NCBI GenBank assembly: GCA_944472135.2
Contig: OX235263.1
Coordinates: 33,657,379-33,721,378 of the forward strand
DNA length: 64,000 nt
Direction: 5' to 3'
From: Trichobilharzia regenti
Lineage: Eukaryota; Platyhelminthes; Trematoda; Strigeidida; Schistosomatidae
Position numbers and translations under genes: made by a program. Below, in pieces: positions 43,623 to 53,039 of this stretch (its first letter is position 1; every line of letters starts with the position of its first letter). Below the pieces are notes generated by a model that worked only from the letters and a program-made list of their open reading frames with translations, was not told where the DNA came from and made no database searches.

Positions 43623-44114
43623 TTATTTATTAGTCAGGATTTGCCATGCATCAGCTAACATCACACCTTCACGTCTGTTCAAACTGTTGGGATTCACCCA
43701 TATATGTAGGGCTTCTGCAGTCAGTCTTTCTTGATATGAACCAAAACCTTTTTGTAAAACCTTAGTTTTATCAAAGTCGATTTTGTGTCCCGTTTCTATT
43801 GAATGTAGCGCAATCGCTGAGTTGTTTTCTAGCTTCTTCAAGTCTGCAGAGCTCTTTGGAACCACCTTTAGACATTGTTTATGCTCTTTCATTCTTATAT
43901 TTACCTGTCTAGAAGTTTCTCCTACATATACTGCGTTACAACCCCCACAATTGATCAGGTATACGCAATTCTGCTGGTTTTCTTGTTCTATTTTATCCTT
44001 AACCTTTACCAGCAATGAGCGTAAGGTGTTAGATGCACGAAAGTACACTCTTATGTTATATTCGTTAAGGATTCGCTTTATTTCATCGGATGTTTCTTTG
44101 CGGTAAGGAACCAC
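43623..44114 (-). CDS. GIY-YIG endonuclease of a PLE, intact fragment
   Basis: 163 codons open, starting in the linker (EIKRILNEYNIRVYFRASNT). NCVYLINCGGCNAVYVGETS holds both halves of the core with a C-x-x-C insert. The arginine in SRQ and the EHKQ motif follow, then NSAIALHSIETGHKIDF and ERLTAEALHIWVNPNSLNRR. All core positions I can place are kept, which makes it one of the best-preserved endonuclease domains in the window. No RT is attached. Confidence 0.8.
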   Translation of the reverse strand: MVPYRKETSDEIKRILNEYNIRVYFRASNTLRSLLVKVKDKIEQENQQNCVYLINCGGCNAVYVGETSRQVNIRMKEHKQCLKVVPKSSADLKKLENNSAIALHSIETGHKIDFDKTKVLQKGFGSYQERLTAEALHIWVNPNSLNRREGVMLADAWQILTNK

Positions 44115-44237
44115 CGCTGTACTAACCCAATTCTTAGCAGCAGGTTTTGATTCTTAAAATGTGAAGATAAGGATAAGATAAGGATCACTAAATGTGATGC
44201 ATTTGCGCTATACATTTCGAACAATCTGATCACACAA

Positions 44238-44625
44238 TTGGTGGATGGTGGCTAGCAGTGGAATCCAGGATGCGCATTTAGTCCTATTTGGGACTCGTCA
44301 GCTGGATGTACCTGCATTTCTCAGTGAGTGATGATGCTCCCACTGAGGCTCGAACCCAGTGCCCATAGTTTCAAACGCCAAAGCGTTATCCACTAGACCA
44401 CTTGGGCCACCTCTTGTGCAACGGGTCATATTAATTATTGAATTTTTGATTTTCCCAAATAGGACGAAATGCGCATCCTGGATTCCACTGCTAGCCACCA
44501 TCCACCAATTGTATACAAATCAAATCCCCAGACATCGTCGAAGCATCTGCACAAGAAGCCGACATGTCAACCTGAGACCGAGCACTTCGGTCCAATCAAT
44601 CGACGGGAAAATCAAAAATTCAATT
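44238..44625. mobile_element. H2 head-to-head pair inside a 15-bp target duplication
   Basis: CAATCTGATCACACA occurs at 44223-44237 and 44626-44640. The left copy (about 44238-44415, minus) has a tRNA-like head with GGGTTCGAGCC near 44350 and the hammerhead. The right copy (about 44450-44625, plus) begins inside helix II at TCCCAAATAGGACGAAATGC and runs through the H2 body. Both 3' ends face outward. The target belongs to PLE-C-type sequence (a homologous block without insert lies near 46890-46930). Confidence 0.85.
44264..44308 (-). ncRNA. H2 hammerhead, near-canonical
   Basis: Minus strand: ATCCAG, CTGACGA (canonical), GTCC/GGAC helix II with a CAAATA loop, TAAA in place of GAAA, TGCGCA (loop-less helix III), TC, CTGGAT. 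Six perfect pairs in helix I. Sequence and layout match the published Sm-alpha hammerhead as I remember it. The G12 change predicts reduced or no cleavage. Confidence 0.75.
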
Positions 44626-44689
44626 CAATCTGATCACACATTTACTTGTCAAGTCAGCTCATGATTATATCCTCCAAACAAAGTCAGTA

Positions 44690-45195
44690 TATATGGAAAA
44701 GTTAAATTAAACAAAGTGACAAAAAGAATTAAGAATAATTAACACAACGTTTGGTAATCCAATCAAATAAGGATTACCAAGGTAGGTTAAGAGTGATAAC
44801 ACAGTTTTTGAATACACAGGGAAGGGGGGTTAAGTTTATGAATAGCTATAGCCTCAGCGTATTTCATTAAGCGCCCTTGACCGTTTTATAAATAACCTTA
44901 AAGGCTGAGTTAACATCAATCTTATGGTTCATCTAGATTAGGTGTTTAGCTATAGAAGAAGTTGGTTGTCTGACTCCTGCATCTGTTGGCTTTTCACAAT
45001 TTATTTGTTTTTCTAACCATTTTGGGATATGCTCTCCCAATTTCACATGCAAAGCGCGATTACTTCTCCCTATGTATGTGTGTCCACCCACACACATGAA
45101 ATTCTTTTTTGTCACTTTTTTTAAATTTAACTTTTCCATATACATTGACTTGACAAATAAATGTGTGAGAAAATTAAAACAATTAGTCCCTTTGA
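44690..45195 (-). pseudogene. PLE-C endonuclease fragment
   Basis: The frame 45247-44933 contains FMCVGGHTYIGRSNRALHVK and LGEHIPKWLEKQI, then SIAKHLI; past the stop it continues HKIDVNSAFKVIYKTVKG to about 44880. A second, partial PLE-C copy beside the palindrome. It joins the palindrome's outer end near 45190 at AGTCCCTTTGATAAATTTG, a sequence repeated near 46970. Confidence 0.65.
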
Positions 45196-46880
45196 TAAAT
45201 TTGAATAAGGCATTAAGAAGACAAATTTCGCGAGATGATATCTTCATTTCGTAGTTTCTTTACAACCGCTTTACAAATAACATGGTTAACAATGATAAAA
45301 TAAAGTTCATGAAAATTACTCAGTTAAATAAAAACAAAAGTACATACTAATGACTAATCATATTAGGATAGGTCATGCAGTCCAGGGTAGGCGAAGATTG
45401 AAGTCTATTGATTTTTGTACACACAGTTTAGGCTGTATGTGATTAATCCCCAAAATGCTTCCATCACCTTCAATAACCAACCTTGAATTAGAGTTATGTG
45501 AAATAATTGTGAAACAGTCATTAATTAGTATTGATTTTGTGACCTGACATTAATAAGTGTTTTGCAATGGATGATGCTGGATTTCTACTAAGATTAATCG
45601 CGTTAGGATTTTCGATATGATTTATTAGCCATTTTGGAACATGTTCATTTTGACGACATTGGAACATTCTGTTAGTTCTACCTATATAGGTGTCACCGCA
45701 GCTGCACGTGAACCTGTAGATACAGTTTGCTGTACAAACGTTATGTAGATGATACTCTTATTATTAGTAATAATAGCAAATCTATTGAAAACTTTATCAC
45801 CCTATTTAATCATATCCATCCAAATATTCGAGTGACCTCCGAACTAGAATCCAATAACAAACTCGGTTTCCTGGATATTACTATGACTAGGAGAAATGAT
45901 GGAACGATTCAGCGCTCTATTTTTCGTAAACAGACGTGGAGTGGACAATATCTTCATTTTACTAGTTTTGTTTCTATCCAGTATAAACGTTCCCTGGTGA
46001 AATGTTTGTTCTCAAGGGCTCGAAAAATATGTACGAGTGACACATTGATGCATGAGCTTCGACATATACATTCAGTTTTACTAGCCAATGGTTATCCAGA
46101 AAACTTCATCAATTTTCACGGTAAGGATAGACCACATCTTGAAAAGACAGCTTCTGTACCAAAGAAAGCCATCTTTATTAATCTACCATTCAAGGGCGAC
46201 CAGATTATGCAGTTGACAGCTCAAAGACTTCGGTCAGCCATCAAACGCACATTCTACGCCGCCACATCTCTTTTTCTCACTTGCCGAACATTTTCGATCC
46301 CTGTACCTACTATTAAAGGACGAAATTATGTGGACTCTACTTCAAACTGTATCTACAGGTTCACCTGCAGCTGCGGTGACACCTGTATATGTAGAACTAA
46401 CAGAATGTTCCAATGTCGTCGAAAAGAGCATGTTCCAAAATGGCTAGTAAATCATATCGAAAATCCTAACGCGATTAATCTTAGTAGAAATCCAGCATCA
46501 TCCATTGCAAAACACTTATTAATGTCAGGTCACAAAATCAATACTAATTAATGACTGTTTCACAATTATTTCACATAACTCTAATTCAAGGTTGGTTATT
46601 GAAGGTGATGGAAGCATTTTGGGGATTAATCACATACAGCCTAAACTGTGTGTACAAAAATCAATAGACTTCAATCTTCGCCTACCCTGGACTGCATGAC
46701 CTATCCTAATATGATTAGTCATTAGTATGTACTTTTGTTTTTATTTAACTGAGTAATTTTCATGAACTTTATTTTATCATTGTTAACCATGTTATTTGTA
46801 AAGCGGTTGTAAAGAAACTACGAAATGAAGATATCATCTCGCGAAATTTGTCTTCTTAATGCCTTATTCAAATAAATGTG
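45195..46880. mobile_element. PLE-C palindrome (head-to-head fold-back)
   Basis: The arms, 45200-45732 and 46345-46875, are inverted copies of about 530 bp covering the endonuclease end, the 3' region and the terminus. They are very similar but not identical (for example CTATATAGG versus CTGTATATG, and AAATGAACATG versus AAAGAGCATG on the coding strand). The central 610 bp encodes RT sequence on the plus strand, continuous with the right arm. Both 3' termini face outward. Confidence 0.85.
45727..46551 (+). CDS. PLE-C reverse transcriptase (palm on) fused to its endonuclease
   Basis: 274 codons open, the longest open frame in the window. KRYVDDTLIIS near residue 4 has an intact catalytic pair. 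NNKLGFLDITMTRR, RSIFRKQTWSGQYLHFTSF, KRSLVKCLFSRARKI and NGYPENFI are standard PLE RT/thumb blocks, then a linker and CIYRFTCSCGDTCICRTNRM, where YIGR has become CICR, so the endonuclease is probably dead. The left arm of the palindrome encodes the intact DTYIGRTNR on the minus strand. The RT N-terminus is missing. Confidence 0.8.
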   Translation: MLYKRYVDDTLIISNNSKSIENFITLFNHIHPNIRVTSELESNNKLGFLDITMTRRNDGTIQRSIFRKQTWSGQYLHFTSFVSIQYKRSLVKCLFSRARKICTSDTLMHELRHIHSVLLANGYPENFINFHGKDRPHLEKTASVPKKAIFINLPFKGDQIMQLTAQRLRSAIKRTFYAATSLFLTCRTFSIPVPTIKGRNYVDSTSNCIYRFTCSCGDTCICRTNRMFQCRRKEHVPKWLVNHIENPNAINLSRNPASSIAKHLLMSGHKINTN

Positions 46881-46964
46881 TGATCAGATTGTTCGAAATT
46901 TACAGCGCATGTACATCACAGTTTTCAGATAATTTTCGTCTTCAAATGAAGCTATAAAAATTTA

Positions 46965-47910
46965 TAAAAGGGACTAATTGTTTTGAATTACAGATAACTA
47001 CAACAAATAGCAGAGGTAATCGTACATCTACTATCGTATCAAAACAAAGTTTACCACTGAAGTTTTAATGTGATGACGAATTGTTTTTGAACGCATAAGG
47101 GTGGTTTAAACTTCTAATTGGCTTCCACAAACTTAAGGATACCCTCTTCCAGATACGTTTACAGATAAGCTTAAAAGATGTTTTAACGTTGACTTTACTT
47201 CCTGTCTATATAATATGCTTCGCAGCAGAGGAACTATGTCTTCTGTTCTCACCATGAATGAGTTCTGAAGATTCTATTTGCTTCTGGAGCCATTTAGGAA
47301 TATGCTCTGTAGCCCTTACTTACAGAGATCGATGAGTCCTCCCTATGTATGTGTGTCCACACGTACATTCAAATTGTTAAATACAGTGGGATGTGACATC
47401 ATTTTTCTCATGTTCAAAGGGCCTAGATAGATAGATATATTGGTTTCACATTCTCAATTATTATATTAGCTGCATAAAAAGTCTTTTTAACAGCAGCGTT
47501 CAGTCTTTGTCTAGCTATCATGCCTCTGTGATGCCCCATATAGAGTAGCTTGATGTACACGTCTTTCTTAGGGGCGAGTTACCATTTTCCAGATCGTTTT
47601 ATTTTTCTTAAATAATCTGTTATGTAACTAGCTTGAGCTCTGGATTATTCTCCACTTACTCTTCATACTTCCAAAATTATGTATTATTCAATCAATGTGT
47701 CGTAACCGTTTCTAACGTTTAGTTGTTTGTATTAATTTTCTACATTAATTATCACTTTCTTGACATGTTGATACTGACTATTTATTACTAACGGATATAT
47801 CGCTACTTGATTGATAAATTGTTATGTATTTTAATAAAATCGCTACATATATTAGAGCAGAGACAGAGATGAGGATCTAATTGAGAAATAAATATTGGAT
47901 TAAATGGATT
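46965..47910 (-). pseudogene. PLE-C-like fragment, frame-broken, with a PLE terminus at the right
   Basis: Minus reading: TCGHTYIGRTHRSL near 47370-47330, EHIPKWLQKQIESSEL, SSSAAKHI near 47230, KLICKRIWKR near 47150, with stops between. Upstream to about 47700 is linker-like sequence. At 47860-47905 (plus) a terminal block AGAGATGAGGATCTAATTG belongs to a different PLE end, pointing outward. Mixed composition suggests two insertions. Confidence 0.5.
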
Positions 47911-48485
47911 TGATTAATTGATTACAGGATTTCATCAGGAGCCGACATCAGTCGGAGAACCATTGGAAAATTGGGATTATTGGACAGCTGTTTCGTCGTA
48001 GTTTGGGACTCTTCAATGGCACACACCCACCGCCAGAGTTTGAAACCAGGAGCTTCTGGTTACTGGGCGAGGCCGTTCACTATTAAGCCCCTGAGACCCA
48101 ATCTAATGGCCCATGACTTAACGCGACCACTAGTTAATGTCTTCGGCAAGTATTTTGTCCTTATAGCCGACCTGGTACATCCTACTGGTCCCGACCTCTC
48201 ACTGGAACCCCAGGTAACCATCTACCTGAATAGGGCAAGTCGTTAGTGAGCATCTCATTGACATTCAAGTATTGGTTTGTGGGGATTTGATTGGTTACAG
48301 GATTTCGTCATGAGCTGGCGAACTCGCATTGCAACCAGAAGGACCTGAGTTCGAACCCCTGTGGGCGCATTTTTACGATGAGTCTCAAATTCGGACAAAA
48401 CAGCTGTCCAGTACTCCCACATTTTGCATTGGTTTTCTAACTGATGTCAGCTCAATGATGAAATCCAGTAACCAAATTAATACTT
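47910..48485. mobile_element. H1 head-to-head pair in a PLE terminus
   Basis: Left H1 on minus (about 48255-47930) with a full body, TGGTTTCAAACTC-type B-box and hammerhead remnant TTGAAGA...GAAACAGCTGTC. Right H1 on plus (about 48256-48475) with GAGTTCGAACCCC, ACGATGAGTCTCAAATTCGG and ACAGCTGTCCAGTACTCC. The flanks rejoin as the PLE terminus AATATT/TTTTGCTCAATC, with a rough AATAAATATT/AATTAATACT duplication. Confidence 0.7.
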
Positions 48486-48549
48486 TTTTGCTCAATCCTT
48501 TTATTTTCAACAAGACAAAAAGGTTTGCATTAATATACTACTGTGAGTG

Positions 48550-48890
48550 TATCCGATTTATTATTATTTCTTTGAGTACAGATTTGAACATGAGGTTTCG
48601 ACAGTACATCTCCATTTTGTCCTGTTTTCTTCAGTCACCTTTAGTTGGCACCACGACTGCCCATTAGTTTTCATCTCCTCTCGATACAATCTCTTCCATG
48701 TCAACCTTGGACGCTCAACTCGGATTACTCTCTAACAGTGGCTTGGCGTGCGATATCACCAAAAACCGTCTCACTAGTATGTGCTCTATCCATCTCTATT
48801 TTCTTCAGTAAAATTACAGCACCAAGTTATATTTCGACCTACCTGATTTCGCAACTCTCAAGACCATAGTTTCACATATTTTATACGTTT
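48550..48890 (-). pseudogene. RTE LINE 3' end, degenerate
   Basis: Minus strand: GATGGATAGAGCACATACT (RWIGHTLR region), GTTGAGCGTCCAAGGTTG (RRVGRPRVT), ATGGAAGAGATTGTATCG (TWRRSCEEE), and an end near TCAAATCTGTACTCAAAG, AAATAATAATAA. Plus-strand frames over it are mirrors. Confidence 0.65.
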
Positions 48891-49619
48891 TGTTGTATAT
48901 ATTTAGTGTGATTGATAAAACAATCTTTGAGTAAAATTATAGTTTTTTGTTTGGTCCTATGCTTCATCTTTCGTAGTGACAAGATGTACAACTTACTTCC
49001 GATCGCGTTACATATCACTTGGTTTCACGTGGTTCACTTAATGCAAATATAGAAGATAAAAATGGTATCATTCTTAATACAAGAGTTTTGCATATTCCCC
49101 ATAAATGCATAAAGTGAAACACGATGAAATTAATATGAAAAACTGTCACTTCGTTCCGGTTCATACTGATACACCTTCTCACCATTGGTTTGTGTTCCGA
49201 AATTCAAAAAAGTCATTTAAAGCATCCATACTTCAGTCGAATTAACTTTTCGTGATAACTTTAGAAAGAATTAATATGAAACAAAGTATATTTTTTAAAG
49301 GATGATAGACTTTTACGAAATTCAACAGTTGGTGAGATGAATATTGACCGGCACACTTGTAGAAAACGAATATCCCTTCAGAATTTTTTGTATTGATATG
49401 TAAGACAGTTATAAACATTGAAGTTTATTGTATTTACAGTGAATTGTTATGATTTGACACAAATAGAAAGACTTTTAGACAAAAGATAAGATATTTATCG
49501 TCATATAAAGCTTTTTATCTCGACTTTCATTACTGTAGATACAAAATGTGCGTCTACAATGCATAAATGATAACACCTTTCAACTGATTAAAATGCCTAC
49601 TAAAATTTTCAAAAGAATG
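48891..49619. other. No recognised feature
   Basis: AT-rich spacer with no coding or repeat signature that I could place. Confidence 0.45.
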
Positions 49620-50770
49620 GTTACTGAACAAAGTATACTATTTTTGATAACTTCATCATCAGGACATACAGTTATGTATACATAATAGTGTATGAACTAG
49701 TGTTATTAGCAACACCAATGCTTTGCAATTAATAGTGTTCTCTAAGCTGGTTGGTTTAGTTGCGGAGATTTCGTCGTCCTTCTGGACAACATCCCCTTTC
49801 AGCTCAATATTTAGCATAAAGTGAAATGATTTAAATTTCTTCATGAGTGATATAATTCCGTCTCCCGGTAACCATCTTTACATATGTATTGACCATTTTC
49901 TATTGACTTGGATTTTAAACTTTCTGGTCACCTGATTTACTTTTTATTCGTTGGTATATTTCGTCTACATTAACGTGTTTGTTATTTGCATATTCGTTTG
50001 AGTACCAGGCTTCTAGGAATTCCCTGACTGCACTTTTGGTGTCTAAGATTTTGACATTATCTCAATCAAATTGATGTCCATAATTGTCTATATGCACTGA
50101 TACTAAAGAATATATATCGTGTCTTTTCACGGCTGATTTGTGTTCTTGGATTCTCATTCGAAGGGGACGCCGACTTTGGCCGATGTAATGCCTGTTACAA
50201 TTCATACATTTTATTTTGTAGATGGTATTAGTTTACTCATGGCAATAGTTAATACCTTCTACAAAATAAAATGTATGAATTATAACAGGCATTACATCGG
50301 CCAAAGTCGGCGTCCCCTTCGAATGAGAATCCAAGAACACAAATCAGCCGTGAAAAGACACGATATATATTCTTTAGTATCAATGCATATAGACAATTAT
50401 GGACATCAATTTGATTGAGATAATGTCGTGATCTTAGACAGAGGAAACACCAAAAGTGCAGTCAGGGAATTCCTAGAAGCCTGGTACTCAAACGAATATG
50501 CAAATAACAAACACGTTAATGTAGACGAAATATACCAACGAATAAAAAGTAAATCAGGTGACCAGAAAGTTTAAAATCCAAGTCAATAGAAAATGTTCAA
50601 TACATATGTAAAGATGGTTACCGGGAGACGGAATTATATCACTCATGAAGAAATTTAAATCATTTCACTTTATGCTAAATATTGAGCTGAAAGGGGATGT
50701 TGTCCAGAAGGACGACGAAATCTCCGCAACTAAACCAACCAGCTTAGAGAACACTTTTAATTACAAATCA
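49620..50770. mobile_element. PLE-G palindrome with a nearly loop-less centre
   Basis: The arms, about 49718-50231 and 50250-50770, are inverted copies with a loop near 20 bp. Each arm encodes the PLE-G endonuclease, reading outward: KCMNYNRHYIGQSRRPLRMR, IQEHKSAVKRHD, and after a stop the AVREFLEAWYSNEYANNKH part. The right arm keeps 9 bp (AGAGGAAAC) that the left arm lacks, plus scattered substitutions. 3' ends face outward. The left end extends to a hammerhead-like CTGATGA at about 49630-49665. Confidence 0.8.
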
Positions 50771-50827
50771 TCCACCTGAGCTACAAATCTCTATTATTTC
50801 AACATTAATGCTGTTTAATAATAATAG

Positions 50828-51062
50828 TGATAATTTTTCCTTCACGTTCCTAGTGGAACGTAGGGCCTGAAGCTAGTGGCTTCAAATTTCTGTAGCAGTG
50901 TTCACGTTTTACAGGATGGGGTTGCTAGCCTCATGCCTAACCTTTCCTCTTTACCAGCATTTTTTCTGGCTTAGCGAGGTAAAGGAGTGCGTCGGCCGGG
51001 AATTGACCCGGGACCATGTGCATGGTCGGCGAGCGTCTTAACCGCTATGCCACCGACGCGTA
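50828..51062 (-). mobile_element. SINE-R, well preserved
   Basis: Minus strand: CGCGTCGGTGGCATAGCGG (A-box), CATGCACATGGTCCCGGG, GGTCAATTCCCGG (B-box-like), GCTAAGCCAGAAAAAATGC body, and tail GCCCTACGTTCCACTAGG, AACGTGAAGG. Single orientation. Confidence 0.75.
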
Positions 51063-51204
51063 ATCAGTAATGTCAATGGATTACAGTTCAGTAGCATCAG
51101 CATAACAATAAACTGAATGTTAGAAAAATTAGGAAAGATAATAATACAAATTCATGAATTTTTAGTCTTTACTGAAGGCCGGCCAGGGAAGTAGTAGTGG
51201 CAGG

Positions 51205-51540
51205 CTGAACTTATTCATTTTGCACACAAAGCACTGGTTGTTTCACACAAATTGCGATAGCCTTCGGTTTTTGAAACACGCAATACCTAGATGTTTTCAA
51301 CAATTTATTTGGCACCCAATAGATGATAAAGAAGGATTCTTCAATCCTAGCTGGCTTTGTGGCCGTTTTGGACAAGGTGTTCAAATATCCAACTGTTGGT
51401 GGTTTTACTATACATTTACTTATCCATACTGGGAGATGTTCTTGAGCACGAAAAATCAAGTTCCTAGAGCATCGGCCGATATATTTCGCTCAACAAACAC
51501 AGTTGAACTGGTAGATACAATTAGAAGTGGATAGTCTAGA
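51205..51540 (-). pseudogene. PLE endonuclease remnant, unassigned family
   Basis: Minus frame 51459-51211 reads FRAQEHLPVWISKCIVKPPT, then SFFIIYWVPNKLLKTSRYCV and AIAICVKQPVLCVQNE, the typical PLE endonuclease C-terminal order (EHLP...FxIIY...A.AI...P.LCVQ). The YIG half is just upstream in another frame (about 51480). Heavily degraded. Confidence 0.6.
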
Positions 51541-51869
51541 CACCTTATCTTTCAATCAAGGGATCACTAGAGGTCGTGTAGAGAATAAGACGTGTATGCC
51601 AGTTTATTTGTGTGCAAAGACATTCATACTTAAGAAGAAGTACCTAAATGGCTAACAAACCTCTTCGTATCATAAATTGTCAGTTACGCATTGTCATCCA
51701 TAAAGACAAATGACAAGACTTTCGTTAAAGTAGCCTTCGTGATTTCGTAAAAAACACAAGTAAAAAGCGATCACTACTTTTTTACAGTTGAGCTCGATTT
51801 GGTGTAAAATGTACTTCCTTGATACTCTTGATATACAAGCTAGATAATCTACTGATATAAGTAAAAGAA

Positions 51870-52190
51870 CAATTAGAAAACCAGGGAGTACTGGAGAGCT
51901 GTTTTTCCCAAGTCCGGGACTTTTCAGCAGTATTCATCCGCTGAGACATCATCCAGCGCCACATAAATTCCAGTTTCTATCAATTCGCAAGTTACAGCGG
52001 CTGAATGGTCTATGAGCTTGATTGTAACTAGAATATCTTGGGTTCAAAAGTGTGTGCTAGTGGAAAGTCCAGGACGGGTGCAAAACATCTGTTGAGTACA
52101 CTCTAGTTTCACAATGATTCTCTAACCGATGTCGGCTCGTGACCAGACTCGTAACCAATCAGATTCTTGCAAACCAACACTTGACACTTA
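51870..52190. mobile_element. H1 head-to-head pair, degenerate
   Basis: Left minus copy (51960-51870) with GCTGAAAAGTCCCGGACTTG, GGAAAAACAGCTCTCCAG. Right plus copy (51980-52190) with AGCGGCTGAATGGTCTATG (A-box), TGGGTTCAAAAGTG (B-box-like), GGAAAGTCCAGGACGG and AAAACATCTGTTGAGTAC. Outward ribozyme ends, same geometry as the other H1 pairs. Confidence 0.65.
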
Positions 52191-52790
52191 ATGAATCTTG
52201 GTAATGTGTGTTTGATTATGTTACTAATGAGTAGAGCATACTATCATCCCGTCTACTCTTAAGCGACCTAATATTTGATTTACTTTAACTGTCTGCTCAC
52301 TTCCTATTTTAATATACACAAACTTGACAAGTAGACGATGTCTTGCATAGATAAACCACATATTTCAAATTAACCTCGTCTACTAATAATGCTATTTAAA
52401 CTGCTTTATTGACAAAAAAATAACAAGAATAAATAACTCATTTACATATTCTTATAGTAAAAAAAACTACTTTTTTTTCTCTGGTTGACATTTTCTTCAA
52501 TGTTAATACGCTTTATAGACTGAAATGTCTCTAAAGTCACGTTTATATGAATGAACGTTTAGATGAAGTCTTAGAGTCATGTACAGGAATTCACAAACTC
52601 CCTCTCTCTCTCTGTCTATATCTGAGGGAATTAGTTCATTCGACACAGTTGCTTATTTAGTACATTTTTTCTTAGTATTTTAGGATTTTTTCTGATAAAA
52701 ACATAAGCTGATAACCATTATCATTTGGATCATTCGAGTTAAAGCACGTCTTAATTAGGTTTTATACATACGTTACTATAAATTCATCAT
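52191..52790. other. No recognised feature
   Basis: AT-rich spacer. A CTCTCTCTCTCTGTCTATATC run occurs near 52600, like the one at 31580. Confidence 0.45.
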
Positions 52791-52794
52791 TATC

Positions 52795-53035
52795 GTTCAT
52801 TCCTTTATTTTCCGTGAGCAACATAGAGCTACAAGCTTCAGTTTTAAAATATCAATAGGAGTATTGCTCTTTATACGGCTCAAGGTTACTAGTCTCACGC
52901 CCCACATTTCCTCTACTCAAGGCTGACCACTGGTTAACAAAATAAGCAACGAAATTTAGGAGTGCTCTGGTCAGGGGTCGAACCTCTGAACACATGAGTG
53001 TTTTGCGAGTATTCTATCACCAAAACAACAGTTTT
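52795..53035 (-). mobile_element. SINE-R, degenerate
   Basis: Minus strand: GTTTTGGTGATAGAATACTC (A-box), CATGTGTTCAGAGG, GGTTCGACCCC (B-box), and end GCTCTATGTTGCTCACGG, AAAATAAAGGAATG. It truncates PLE-C at its left edge. Confidence 0.65.
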
Positions 53036-53039
53036 TGTA

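Larger units (their letters stand above)
43120..44160 (-). mobile_element. PLE-F-related element, 3' half
   Basis: The endonuclease frame (44114-43623) is followed on the minus strand by about 450 bp of 3' region, including a GT run at 43400-43430, and ends in the hammerhead at 43124-43166. The terminus is shared with 30225-31505, but the endonuclease ends differently (SLNRREGVML), so this may be a separate subfamily. Confidence 0.7.

Noticed and set aside
45195..46880. Palindrome as a long-read or assembly fold-over artefact
   Set aside because: The arms differ by several substitutions, and the outer flank on the right contains extra sequence. An artefact would give identical arms. The same reasoning applies to 49718-50770, where a 9-bp indel separates the arms. 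Raw reads would still be the decisive check.
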